Source: an uncultured Bacteroidales bacterium (GTDB lineage Bacteria > Bacteroidota > Bacteroidia > Bacteroidales > Bacteroidaceae). Taken from it: DNA of 53,097 nucleotides. Of the stretch, positions 7,318 through 16,369 are shown in pieces. Each line of letters begins with the position of its first letter. Positions within the stretch are counted from its first letter, which is position 1. Below the pieces are notes generated by a model. It worked only from the letters and a program-made list of their open reading frames with translations. It ran no database searches and had not been told where the DNA came from. A program made the position numbers and the translations under genes. The stretch is taken from NCBI GenBank assembly GCA_902787555.1, contig CADAGO010000015.1, positions 1-53,097 of the forward strand, given 5' to 3'.

Positions 7318-10140
7318 ATGAAAACTTTGCAACCTGTCATAGTAACTCTGATGTTGTTCTGCATGTCGCTGACGATGCAGGCACAGGTGGTGGTTGTTAA
7401 TGGTAGCTTTAATGGTTACACTCCATCAAAGACTGTGGGGGAGAAGATATATTTCTCTGTCTCCGGATGGATTTATGGTACAGATGATATGGAGCCGAAG
7501 CCGTATGCTTTGCCAAATGCGAATGTGCAGATTGTTTGCCTGAACGATACAGCAGAGTCGGCGGTTGCTGTGTCGAACAAGCAGGGACGGTTCGACCAAT
7601 ACTTGAGCGTGCTCAAGAAGCGCGTCAAGAAAAAAGATGGGCTGAGGGCTGCATTGAAGGTTTCGTATGTGGGGTATGAAACGGTAGTGAAGGAACTAAA
7701 GGGAGTGGAACGCTACTACGACGAGAAGCGTAAGGAATATGGCACTATGTGGTATGTTGAAGCCGATACCATTGTGCTGAAGAGTATGCCGATGAGTACA
7801 GAGGAAGTGCAGATCATAGGGGAGTTGAAGCGAATGTATGAGAGTGGGGACACGACGATATTCAACGTCGATGCCTTCGAGATGCCTCGCGGAACGGTGT
7901 TGCTGAATCTTATCAGACGTCTGCCAGGACTGAGATACGAGAACGACCAGCTGACCTACAGGGACAGTGTGATTCATGAGATACGCCTGAACGGTGAGTC
8001 GTTCTTTGCCCACGATATGAAGATAGCGCTTGAGAACATCGAGAACGATGACCTGAAGCAGTTCCGAGTGTACAAGACACAAGCCGATACACTCAGTACA
8101 GACACCACGAAGCACTGGGTAGCTGATATGATTACAAAGAAACCCGTCAACCGTGTGGAAATGACAAAGCCCGAAATCGGTACGACGAACATCAAAAACA
8201 CCTATCACTTCCAAATGCAGGGTCTGCAATGGTGGTCGGGCAACAAGGGAGAGTGGAATGCAAACGTCAGCTTGGATGATTTGCCTACAGCCAGCTCAAA
8301 GAAAACAAGCACAAACCGCATCAACGGAAGTATTAGAAGACGGTTTGGGAGGACCAATCTACAATATTTGCCAGAATTCAGTTACGACGACACGCGAAGA
8401 AACGGCGAGAGCCTCAGTTCGACCATCATGCCCGAATATGAGCAGTATTCTATTTCGTCGAATGAGTCGAAAAACTATACCAGCACGACCAGTCACAACA
8501 TGAATTTCAATACTCCGATAAATAACTACAATGGGAATGTATCTACGTCTGTATATTATCGCTACAACGACAACCGTTCGCAGCAGCGGAACAGCAATGC
8601 GACCTATAGCAGCAATCCGTTTGCAGGCGAGAACAACAAACTGCTCGATGAGGATGCCTTGAAGCCAATCAGCCTGAACCGAAGAACCAGTGAATCACAA
8701 AGCCGTTCACATCAGCAGTCGTTCGGCATACAGAGCAATTTCCGCTATACTTTCGACGGAAACGAAACATTCGAGTTTCCTCACGTAAACATCCGCTTTA
8801 GCTACGATGACAACCATAGCTATGGTTCTTCGACAGAAAGGCAGCAGACCGATTACCTGCAATATGGCGACAGTGTGTGGAGCTACTACCGACAGAGTAT
8901 TACACCCTCAAATACGAATTATCTCCGTTTATCGGCAGAGTATGGTTTCAATTTTGGTTCGGATCTCTTCCGACAGGATGTGAACTTCTTGTACGAATTC
9001 TCAAACAACAAGAACGAGTCGGAACGTGTGGTCTACGACCTATTGAACAACCATCAACGCCTGGACAGCATCAGTACCCACCAACTGAACACAACGATTG
9101 AGCACCGTATGCAACTATCCTATAACCTCAGGATCAAGAACTTTAGTTTCAATCAAAACATCGGATTTTATCCCAAACGCCAAAGCTATCAATACGAACG
9201 ACGAGACGGGGTAGGGGCAGACACCACACTGACAGCCCCTACAATAAATGCGCAATCATCGTTTACATATCGGTTTGCCCAGAGCCGCTCGATGTCGATT
9301 TACTATACTTTCCGCAATGAATTACCGTCTCCATCGGTCCTTGTGGAACCTACTACGAACGACAATCCGCTCTACATCCGAAAATCCAACCCAAACCTTA
9401 AGAAACCCGAATATCACAGCATCAACATGAGTATGTATTTCGGAGAGTGGTCGTTGAGCGGCAATTACAACTTTACCAGAAATCAAATCGCCAATCACTC
9501 AGTCTATAATAAAAAGACAGGAGGAACGGTTTCGTCGTATGAAAACATCAATGGCAATTGGGGGATTGGCAGTTCTGCCAGCTATCGCACAGACTTCCGG
9601 CATTCAAACATCAACGTGAATGCAAATTACAACTACAGCCATCAAGTAAACTACATGCAAACATTCGGAGCTGACGGAAAAAAGGGAGCATCTGATATAC
9701 ACAATATCACCATAACTCCTCGTTTCGTGATGTACACCAAGCATTACGACCTCACACTCAACGCAAACTATAGTTTCCAATGGGGTCGTAGCGACTATGC
9801 AACTTCGATGGACAAGCGGCATGGGTATGGACTTTATAGTCATCTGAACTATTGGCTGGGCAACAGGCTCACCTTCAATACCGACCTCAATATATCTGGT
9901 CAGGCAGGTAGCCAGATGAGCGAAGGAAACCGCACAGACTTCATTTGGAACTTAGGTATAGAATATAAGGTGTTGCGCGACTACCGAGGATTACTCAAAC
10001 TCACTTGGTATGACATCCTCCGCGAGCAACGTACATACAGCATCAACATCCAGCCAACAGGTCGCTACGAAAGTCGCACTTCGGGCAATCCGCACTACGT
10101 ATTGCTGACGTTCCAGTATAAACTGTATAGGATGAAGTAA
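7318..10140 (+). CDS. Outer-membrane beta-barrel protein with carboxypeptidase-regulatory-like domain (copy 1)
   Basis: The 940-residue protein has a signal peptide (MKTLQPVIVTLMLFCMSLTMQAQ) and an N-terminal beta-sandwich of the CarboxypepD-regulatory type (YALPNANVQIVCLND, GRFDQYLSV, VSYVGYETVVKEL). Next comes a plug-like region (PRGTVLLNLIRRLPGL, IRLNGESFFAHDMKIALENI, LKQFRVYKTQ) and a long barrel of alternating aromatic strands to the C-terminus. This fits the outer-membrane beta-barrel relatives of TonB receptors, but I see no obvious TonB box and the ligand is unknown. No SusD gene is nearby. A diverged copy follows after 3 bases, so they are co-transcribed. The start at 7318 is chosen for the signal peptide. 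Confidence 0.85.
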   Translation: MKTLQPVIVTLMLFCMSLTMQAQVVVVNGSFNGYTPSKTVGEKIYFSVSGWIYGTDDMEPKPYALPNANVQIVCLNDTAESAVAVSNKQGRFDQYLSVLKKRVKKKDGLRAALKVSYVGYETVVKELKGVERYYDEKRKEYGTMWYVEADTIVLKSMPMSTEEVQIIGELKRMYESGDTTIFNVDAFEMPRGTVLLNLIRRLPGLRYENDQLTYRDSVIHEIRLNGESFFAHDMKIALENIENDDLKQFRVYKTQADTLSTDTTKHWVADMITKKPVNRVEMTKPEIGTTNIKNTYHFQMQGLQWWSGNKGEWNANVSLDDLPTASSKKTSTNRINGSIRRRFGRTNLQYLPEFSYDDTRRNGESLSSTIMPEYEQYSISSNESKNYTSTTSHNMNFNTPINNYNGNVSTSVYYRYNDNRSQQRNSNATYSSNPFAGENNKLLDEDALKPISLNRRTSESQSRSHQQSFGIQSNFRYTFDGNETFEFPHVNIRFSYDDNHSYGSSTERQQTDYLQYGDSVWSYYRQSITPSNTNYLRLSAEYGFNFGSDLFRQDVNFLYEFSNNKNESERVVYDLLNNHQRLDSISTHQLNTTIEHRMQLSYNLRIKNFSFNQNIGFYPKRQSYQYERRDGVGADTTLTAPTINAQSSFTYRFAQSRSMSIYYTFRNELPSPSVLVEPTTNDNPLYIRKSNPNLKKPEYHSINMSMYFGEWSLSGNYNFTRNQIANHSVYNKKTGGTVSSYENINGNWGIGSSASYRTDFRHSNINVNANYNYSHQVNYMQTFGADGKKGASDIHNITITPRFVMYTKHYDLTLNANYSFQWGRSDYATSMDKRHGYGLYSHLNYWLGNRLTFNTDLNISGQAGSQMSEGNRTDFIWNLGIEYKVLRDYRGLLKLTWYDILREQRTYSINIQPTGRYESRTSGNPHYVLLTFQYKLYRMK

Positions 10141-10143
10141 AAG

Positions 10144-13026
10144 ATGAAAGTTCTGCTATCATTCATATCAACTTTGATGCTACTCTGTGTCTCGCTGACG
10201 ATGCAGGGACAGCAACCAAGAACATTAGGGGATAAAACAGAATTCCATATTTTGGGTCGCATCTACGGCACAGACGAAATGGAGTCGAAGCCTTATCCGC
10301 TACCTAATGCGAATGTGCAGTTTGTGTGTCTGAACGATACGACAGTAACGGCCGTGACAGTATCGGGTGGAAATGGACGATTTGAACAACATATGTCTGT
10401 ACTCCAGAAACGTATAAAAAAGGATGATGTACCAAGGGTGAAGATAAGAGTATCGTATGTAGGCTATGAGACTGTGGAGAAGGAACTCAAAACGGAGTGG
10501 CTTCCTCAGGGTCGACTAATTAAGTCGACACTTGAGCAACTTGCAAAATTATTGAAGCAGGAAGGCAGGGAAGTAAATATGGACGACCTTGACATCGATG
10601 AGAACGACGAGTCATTAGGCTTTGCGTGGCAACTACATCTTGATAGTATTATCCTCAGGAGCTTGCCGATGAGCACCGAGGAGGTACAGATAGTAGGGGA
10701 GTTGCAGCGGATGTATGAGAGCGGAGACACGACCGTGTTTAATGTCGACGCCTTCGAGATGCCTCGCGGAACGGTGCTTCTGAACTTAGTACGCCGATTG
10801 CCAGGACTGAGATATAAGAATGGTCTGCTGACCTATAAGGACAGTGTGATTCACGAGATACGCCTTAACGGAGAGTCTTTCTTCGCACATGATATGAGAA
10901 TAGCCCTCGAAAATATCGAGAACGAAGACCTGAAGCAATTCCGTGTGTACAAGACACAAGCCGATACGCTCAGTGCCGATACTACGAAACATTGGGTAGC
11001 CGATATGATTACGAAGAAACCGGTGAATCGTGTAGAACTGACGAAGCCAGAAATCGGAACAACGAACGTGAAGAACACTTATCACTTCCAGATGCAGGGC
11101 CTTCAGTGGAAGTCGGGTAATAGGGGAGAATGGAATGCAACTTTAGGATTAGATGATTTACCAAGTCCAAGCTCAAATAAAAACAGCATGAACCGCATTA
11201 ACGGAAGTTTCCGAAGACAATATGGGAAACCTCTTCATTACGTTAACATCTCTTATCGGCCCAACTACAGCTACATGGATAGTCGCGGCAACAGGGAAAA
11301 CCTCAATTCCACCATCATGCCCGACTATGAACAATATGCTGTATCATCCGAAAAGTCAATAAACTATGACAACAGTACCAATCACAACCTGAGTGTCGAT
11401 GGAAATATGAATGATTGTTATTGGAATGCACAGTTAAACTATGATAATAGTGACCACCAGAATTATCGCCGTAATAACGATGCTACATACATCGGTAATC
11501 CTTTTGCTGGCGAGAACAACGAATGGCTTGATGAGACAATTTTGAAAACAATCGGACTGACCCGAACGACCAGCGAGTCGCACACCCGTTCGCATCAGCA
11601 GAGAATAAATCTGAGCACTAACTTTAGTAAGTATTCTTTGGACCTTCAAAGAAAAAAGGCCTTCAAGGGTATAGACGTTCGCATGGACTATAGCAATTCC
11701 AGACAGTATGGTTCATCTACTACATGGCTGCAGACCGACTACCTGCAATATGGCGATAGTGTGTGGAGCTATCGTCGACATTCTATTGCACCAACTCGTA
11801 CGGAATCACTCAGCCTTTCGGCAGACATCGGTTTCAATTTAGGTTCAAAACGTTTGCCTCAGGACTTAAATATCACGTATGAATTTAGGTCCGACAACGA
11901 TGAGAATGAACGTGTATATTATGACCTAACAAACAACCACCAAAGGCTGGACAGCATCAGCACATACGAACGTAACTTGACAAATACTCATAGTCTGCGT
12001 CTCAGCTATTCCATTCATATCAAGAAGTTTGACATTAACCAGAGCATTACATTTTTGCCGACAAATCATCATTACGAGTATGAACGACGAGACGGAGTGA
12101 AGGCAGACACCACATTGCAGGCAATGAAAACAGAGGCAAGAACGCAGCTGTCGTATAAGTTTGCCCAGAAACGTTCTCTGAGAATAGGCTATAATTTCCG
12201 TAACAATTTGACTTCCCCGTACAGCTTGGTACAACCCACAACCAACGACGACCCGCTCCATATCAGGAAATCAAATCCGAACCTCAAGAAGCGGGAAGCT
12301 CATTCCTTCAGCATGAATGTAAATCTTGGAGAATGGTCGTTTGGCAGTTCTTATGGTTTTTATCGCAACAGCATCACCTATCGCACTGTTTACGACACAA
12401 AAACAGGAGGAACGGTGTCTTCACCGGAAAACATCAATGGAAACTGGGATATCAATAGTTCTGTTAGTTACCAAAAAGACTTTCGACATTCCAATTTCAG
12501 CGTGGATGTAAATCATAGTTATGGACATAGTGTACATTACCTGCAGACCAGCGACGCAGACGGAGGGAATGGTGCATCGGATGTTCATAATATCAACGTA
12601 ACGCCACGATTCGTGCTATACACCAAGCACTACGACCTTACACTCAATGGGAACTATGGCTATCAATGGGGAAGCAGCAACTATGCGATGGCGATGGAGA
12701 AAGTGCATACATATAGATTGAATAGCGCATTGAACTACTGGTTGGGGAACAGGCTCACCATCCACACCGACCTCAACATATCGGGTCAGGCTGGAAGCCA
12801 GATGAGCGAAGGTAACCGCACGGACTTCATGTGGAATATGGGTATAGAATATAAGGTTCTGCGTGATTATCGTGGACTGCTGAAACTCACTTGGTATGAC
12901 ATTCTTCGCGAGCGAACCAACTACAATATCAACATTGGACCGACAGGACGATATGAGTCTCGCAGCTCGGGCAATCCTCATTATGTATTGCTGACTTTCC
13001 AGTATAAATTGTATAGGATGAAATAA
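10144..13026 (+). CDS. Outer-membrane beta-barrel protein with carboxypeptidase-regulatory-like domain (copy 2)
   Basis: The 960-residue tandem paralogue of the previous gene also has a signal peptide (MKVLLSFISTLMLLCVSLTMQGQ). The two share nearly identical plug-like and C-terminal regions, for example MYESGDTTVFNVDAFEMPRG and SGQAGSQMSEGNRTDF, while the middle barrel strands differ. This copy has an extra ~25 charged residues after the beta-sandwich (LIKSTLEQLAKLLKQEGREV). Both end in YKLYRMK instead of the usual terminal aromatic residue. The pair may form two versions of one export or uptake pore; the function is unknown. Confidence 0.85.
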   Translation: MKVLLSFISTLMLLCVSLTMQGQQPRTLGDKTEFHILGRIYGTDEMESKPYPLPNANVQFVCLNDTTVTAVTVSGGNGRFEQHMSVLQKRIKKDDVPRVKIRVSYVGYETVEKELKTEWLPQGRLIKSTLEQLAKLLKQEGREVNMDDLDIDENDESLGFAWQLHLDSIILRSLPMSTEEVQIVGELQRMYESGDTTVFNVDAFEMPRGTVLLNLVRRLPGLRYKNGLLTYKDSVIHEIRLNGESFFAHDMRIALENIENEDLKQFRVYKTQADTLSADTTKHWVADMITKKPVNRVELTKPEIGTTNVKNTYHFQMQGLQWKSGNRGEWNATLGLDDLPSPSSNKNSMNRINGSFRRQYGKPLHYVNISYRPNYSYMDSRGNRENLNSTIMPDYEQYAVSSEKSINYDNSTNHNLSVDGNMNDCYWNAQLNYDNSDHQNYRRNNDATYIGNPFAGENNEWLDETILKTIGLTRTTSESHTRSHQQRINLSTNFSKYSLDLQRKKAFKGIDVRMDYSNSRQYGSSTTWLQTDYLQYGDSVWSYRRHSIAPTRTESLSLSADIGFNLGSKRLPQDLNITYEFRSDNDENERVYYDLTNNHQRLDSISTYERNLTNTHSLRLSYSIHIKKFDINQSITFLPTNHHYEYERRDGVKADTTLQAMKTEARTQLSYKFAQKRSLRIGYNFRNNLTSPYSLVQPTTNDDPLHIRKSNPNLKKREAHSFSMNVNLGEWSFGSSYGFYRNSITYRTVYDTKTGGTVSSPENINGNWDINSSVSYQKDFRHSNFSVDVNHSYGHSVHYLQTSDADGGNGASDVHNINVTPRFVLYTKHYDLTLNGNYGYQWGSSNYAMAMEKVHTYRLNSALNYWLGNRLTIHTDLNISGQAGSQMSEGNRTDFMWNMGIEYKVLRDYRGLLKLTWYDILRERTNYNINIGPTGRYESRSSGNPHYVLLTFQYKLYRMK

Positions 13027-13034
13027 AAACGGAA

Positions 13035-13067
13035 CCTCTCCCTAACCCTCTCCCAAGGAGAGGGAAC
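13035..13067 (+). repeat. GC-rich intergenic palindromic element, type CTCTCCCTAACCCTC
   Basis: After CCTCTCCCTAA there is a perfect 8-bp stem CCCTCTCC / GGAGAGGG (13046-13053, 13057-13064) with loop CAA. The copy at 46058-46087 has the same frame but stem CCCTCCCC / GGGGAGGG, so the stem is kept by paired changes. It may also act as a weak terminator for the barrel genes; no T-run follows. Confidence 0.7.
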
Positions 13068-13189
13068 ATCAAACCCAGAAATTACATAAATTGTATAGTC
13101 AAGGTTGCATTTTTAACATCTTGAAAAGAAAATGGGGTAGGGGAGAAAAATAATTCATAATGTATCATTCATAATTCATAATATTTTTG

Positions 13190-13197
13190 TAACTTTG
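13190..13197 (+). promoter_or_regulatory. -7 element ahead of the small lipoprotein gene
   Basis: TAACTTTG fits TAnnTTTG and lies 22 nt ahead of the ATG at 13220. The -33 region is AT-rich and not clear. Confidence 0.6.
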
Positions 13198-13219
13198 CAC
13201 GCTGAAAAGAAAATTTAGG

Positions 13220-13315
13220 ATGAAATACCGCATTTTATACATACTTTGGATGGTGATGTTTGTATTGCTGATTGTGGCATGTGCATCGCAGAAACACTAT
13301 TGTAATTGCGGCTAA
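13220..13315 (+). CDS. 31-residue small lipoprotein upstream of gap
   Basis: This small frame has the features of a real gene: a -7 element 22 nt upstream, a basic start (MKYR), a hydrophobic helix and a lipobox-like LLIVAC with the candidate lipidated Cys at residue 21. Only ASQKHYCNCG follows. After signal removal the product would be an ~11-residue peptide with three cysteines including the lipidated one. The gap gene starts 60 bases later without a clear promoter of its own, so they may share a transcript. Function unknown. Confidence 0.6.
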   Translation: MKYRILYILWMVMFVLLIVACASQKHYCNCG

Positions 13316-13375
13316 CAGAAGAGATAATTCATAAAGTATATTTTTTTTAATTAACACATTAATTAGTAAAAGAAA

Positions 13376-14404
13376 ATGGCAGTAAAAGTAGCTATTAACG
13401 GTTTCGGCCGTATTGGTCGTCTGGCATTCCGTCAGATGTTCGACGCAGAAGGTTATGAAGTAGTTGCAATCAACGACTTGACAAGTCCTAAGATGCTTGC
13501 ACACCTGTTGAAGTATGATACAGCTCAGGGTGGTTTCTGTGGCAAGTTCGGTGAGAACAAGCACACTGTAGAGGCTGGTGAGGATAACATCGTAGTTGAT
13601 GGTAAGAAGATTACTATCTATGCTATTCCTAACGCTGCTGAGCTTCCTTGGGGTAAGCTTGACGTAGACGTAGTTTTGGAGTGCACAGGTTTCTACACAT
13701 CAAAGGAGAAGGCTTCAGCTCACCTTTCAGCTGGTGCTAAGAAGGTTGTTATCTCTGCTCCTGCAGGTAACGATCTGCCAACTATCGTTTACAATGTAAA
13801 CCACAAGACTTTGACTCCTGCCGACACAGTTATTTCTGCAGCTTCTTGTACAACTAACTGTCTGGCTCCAATGACAAAGGCTTTGAACGACTTCGCTCCA
13901 ATCCAGAGCGGTATCATGACAACTGTACACGCTTACACTGGTGACCAGATGATTCTCGACGGTCCTCAGCGCAAGGGTGATCTTCAGCGTGCTCGTGCTG
14001 GTGCTCAGAACATCGTTCCTAACTCAACTGGTGCTGCTAAGGCTATTGGTCTCGTAATTCCTGAACTCAACGGTAAGTTGATCGGTGCTGCTCAGCGCGT
14101 TCCAACTCCAACTGGTTCTACTACAATCCTGCACGCAGTTGTTAAGGGTGAAGTAACTGTTGAAGGTATCAACGCTGCTATGAAGGCTGCTACTAACGAA
14201 TCATTCGGTTACACTGAGGAGAAGCTCGTTTCTAGCGACATCATCGGTATGAAGTTCGGTTCTCTGTTCGATGCTAACCAGACTATGGTAAGCAAGATGG
14301 GTGACGGAAACTCTCTCGTTCAGGTTGTTGCTTGGTACGACAATGAGAACTCTTACACTTCTCAGATGGTACGCACCATTAAGTATCTTGCTGAGTTGAA
14401 GTAA
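13376..14404 (+). CDS. gap: Glyceraldehyde-3-phosphate dehydrogenase
   Basis: The 342-residue enzyme oxidises glyceraldehyde-3-phosphate to 1,3-bisphosphoglycerate with NAD+ in glycolysis. It begins [18 protein letters not shown] (Rossmann fold, NAD site), has the catalytic Cys158 in [12 protein letters not shown], the partner His in [10 protein letters not shown], and ends SWYDNE-type ([13 protein letters not shown]). Codon choice differs from the neighbours (many GGT, GCT, AAG, ATC), as expected of a highly expressed gene. A strong terminator follows at 14429-14476. Confidence 0.98.
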   Translation: MAVKVAINGFGRIGRLAFRQMFDAEGYEVVAINDLTSPKMLAHLLKYDTAQGGFCGKFGENKHTVEAGEDNIVVDGKKITIYAIPNAAELPWGKLDVDVVLECTGFYTSKEKASAHLSAGAKKVVISAPAGNDLPTIVYNVNHKTLTPADTVISAASCTTNCLAPMTKALNDFAPIQSGIMTTVHAYTGDQMILDGPQRKGDLQRARAGAQNIVPNSTGAAKAIGLVIPELNGKLIGAAQRVPTPTGSTTILHAVVKGEVTVEGINAAMKAATNESFGYTEEKLVSSDIIGMKFGSLFDANQTMVSKMGDGNSLVQVVAWYDNENSYTSQMVRTIKYLAELK

Positions 14405-14428
14405 TACCACTCAGAAATACTGATTAAA

Positions 14429-14476
14429 AGCAGATTGCAATTCCGTTTGATGCGGTTATTGCAATCTGCTATTTTT
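14429..14476 (+). terminator. Intrinsic terminator of gap
   Basis: A perfect 12-bp stem AGCAGATTGCAA / TTGCAATCTGCT (14429-14440 and 14459-14470) is followed by ATTTTT. Confidence 0.85.
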
Positions 14477-14677
14477 ATGGGATAATTAGCACTTAACAGC
14501 CTAATGAACGATTCGGGTAATAATTCCGTTTCATTTTCACCTATAACTGTAAACACAGATGACAATAGTCAATCCGACAAGTTCACAGCGCTATAAAGAT
14601 AATTGTTAGTTTATTCGAACGATAAAAAGAATAAAAGGGTATATATTAATTATTCGAATTAAACATAACACTGATTA

Positions 14678-14803
14678 TCACGATTTGTCTATCAAGTTCT
14701 TAATCCACAATAAAAGCTTAATCAGCAGATATATTCCTATACCAGCTAAAATGACTATCAGGATGAAACCTGCAATTTCTAATAACTCTGGAATTCTAAA
14801 CAT
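14678..14803 (-). CDS. Small single-pass membrane protein (41 residues)
   Basis: The peptide MFRIPELLEIAG leads into a long hydrophobic helix (ILIVILAGIGIYLLIKLLLW) and a basic end KNLIDKS. On the minus strand TAAATTTG at 14831-14838 could be its -7 element, about 28 nt ahead of the ATG. The reading frame continues upstream but those residues cover the promoter and lack protein character. It is divergent from the phosphatase gene at 14946. No family is recognised; it resembles many unannotated small membrane proteins, and it may also be chance. Confidence 0.45.
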   Translation of the reverse strand: MFRIPELLEIAGFILIVILAGIGIYLLIKLLLWIKNLIDKS

Positions 14804-14901
14804 CGCTAAGTCTATTTTATAATTTGAGTGCAAATTTAGCGAAATAATTTGTTTTAAATGATAAAAATAACTAAAAAACGAAGAAAGATTTACATTTTGT
14901 A

Positions 14902-14931
14902 TTGTTATAAGAAAATAAATTTCTATATTTG
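14902..14931 (+). promoter_or_regulatory. Promoter of the low-molecular-weight phosphatase gene
   Basis: TTG at 14902-14904 and TATATTTG at 14924-14931, 19 nt apart. The ATG at 14946 would have a leader of only about 8 nt. Confidence 0.65.
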
Positions 14932-14945
14932 CACAAAAATATATC

Positions 14946-15422
14946 ATGTGTCGAACAAAGGTCTTGTTTGTGTGTCTTGGAAATATTTGTAGAAGCCCGA
15001 TGGCAGAAACGATTTTCAACCACATTATTGAGGATCACGATGCAGAGAATGAATTCTATGTTGACTCAGCGGGATTGATTAGCTACCATCAAGGCGAGAT
15101 GGCCGACCCTCGGATGAGAATGCATGCGAAACGTCACAGTTACGAAATCACGCATAGATCGCGTCCCATACGACAGCACGATTTCGACAGTTTCGACTAT
15201 ATCGTCGCTATGGATGATGATAATTACGAACGCCTGTACGACATTGCGCCCACGCTCGAAGATGCGAAGAAAATCGTCAAGATGGCCGATTATTGCACAA
15301 TACCTGGTGTTTATTACGTGCCCGACCCTTACTATGGTGGCGACCAAGGGTTTGAACGAGTGATAGAGATGCTGGAAAATGCTTGCTTGGAATTCTATCA
15401 ATTCCTGAAAGACAATCGATAA
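14946..15422 (+). CDS. Low-molecular-weight protein-tyrosine phosphatase
   Basis: The 158-residue protein carries the catalytic loop VCLGNICRSPMAE: Cys10 as nucleophile and Arg16 of the C-x5-R motif, close to the N-terminus as in the family. The general acid Asp127 is in VPDPYYGG. The AMDDDNYERL segment is also typical. The substrate is unknown; in other bacteria such enzymes act on capsule-related tyrosine kinases, but none is encoded here. A consensus promoter precedes the gene. Confidence 0.93.
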   Translation: MCRTKVLFVCLGNICRSPMAETIFNHIIEDHDAENEFYVDSAGLISYHQGEMADPRMRMHAKRHSYEITHRSRPIRQHDFDSFDYIVAMDDDNYERLYDIAPTLEDAKKIVKMADYCTIPGVYYVPDPYYGGDQGFERVIEMLENACLEFYQFLKDNR

Positions 15423-15469
15423 ATTAAACATAACTCACACATAAACCTAACTTAAAACAAGGAACTAAT

Positions 15470-16240
15470 ATGAAAGGGATTTTAAAGAAAATGGCAGTTG
15501 TTGCCGGATGCTTTGCATTCAGTGCAGCAATGATGGCTCAGACAAAGGCTTTGTATCTGAGCAGTATTGAAGGTACGAACGTGTTACAGTATGACGGACA
15601 AACTCGCAACGTTTCAATGTCTCGTTCTGTTTACAATGGTTGGAATACACTCTGTGTACCTTTCAGCATGACTACAGAAGAACTGAACGCAGCATTTGGT
15701 GCTGGATGTAAACTTGAAACTCTTTCAGCAATCACTAAGGAAGGCGATGTAATCGACCTCTACTTTACAGATGTAAAGGCTGAAGGCGTAAAGGCTAACA
15801 CTCCTTATCTGCTTCACTACACAGGCGAAACCAAGACTGTGAAGATGCTTGCCAACGAAACAACAATCGAAGCAAACGATGCTCCATCATTATTGTTCGT
15901 TGCCGATAACGCATTCCTGCAGTTCAACGGTGCAGCAAAGCACATCGAAGCTAATGAACAGGATGCAATGTACGGTATCTACGTAAAGGACAATGCAGAA
16001 GCAGCATTCACACTGGTTACTCCTGAGACAACTGGTTTCTATGCAACTCGTTGCTTTATCACAGTAGACGGTGTTAAGAATCCTACACTCAAGGCTCATC
16101 ACGGTGAAATGCCAACTGGTATCAATGCTATCAAGGCAGTTAATGCAAGCGATGATGTTTACAACTTGAGCGGTATTCGTCAGAACAGCATCCAGAAGGG
16201 TGTAAACGTTGTTAAGGGTCAGAAGGTGATGGTGAAGTAA
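15470..16240 (+). CDS. Secreted protein with type-IX-like C-terminal tail
   Basis: The 256-residue product has a signal peptide (MKGILKKMAVVAGCFAFSAAMMAQ). The mature part begins with a short beta-rich domain (YNGWNTLCVPFSMT, often seen in Bacteroidales secreted proteins with many repeats), then IKVNASD-type linker and a C-terminal VYNLSGIRQNSIQKGVNVVKGQKV, the sorting-tail pattern that is also seen at 2-94. Export to the cell surface is thus likely. No catalytic motif is seen. Codon choice (GCT, GGT, AAG rich) suggests strong expression. It is followed by a terminator. Confidence 0.75.
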   Translation: MKGILKKMAVVAGCFAFSAAMMAQTKALYLSSIEGTNVLQYDGQTRNVSMSRSVYNGWNTLCVPFSMTTEELNAAFGAGCKLETLSAITKEGDVIDLYFTDVKAEGVKANTPYLLHYTGETKTVKMLANETTIEANDAPSLLFVADNAFLQFNGAAKHIEANEQDAMYGIYVKDNAEAAFTLVTPETTGFYATRCFITVDGVKNPTLKAHHGEMPTGINAIKAVNASDDVYNLSGIRQNSIQKGVNVVKGQKVMVK

Positions 16241-16268
16241 CCTCACTCCCCTACTCTATCAAAAAAAA

Positions 16269-16299
16269 TCCTCGGACACATCATCCGAGGACTTTTTTT
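16269..16299. terminator. Bidirectional intrinsic terminator
   Basis: An 8-bp stem TCCTCGGA / TCCGAGGA (16269-16276, 16284-16291) is flanked by a run of A before and seven T after, so it can serve both the secreted-protein gene (plus) and the phosphatase gene (minus). Confidence 0.85.
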
Positions 16300-16369
16300 A
16301 TTCCCAAATTGTCATTATCTTCATAACGCTAATGACCGATTTTAGGGGATTCTGAACTATTGTCAGCAA

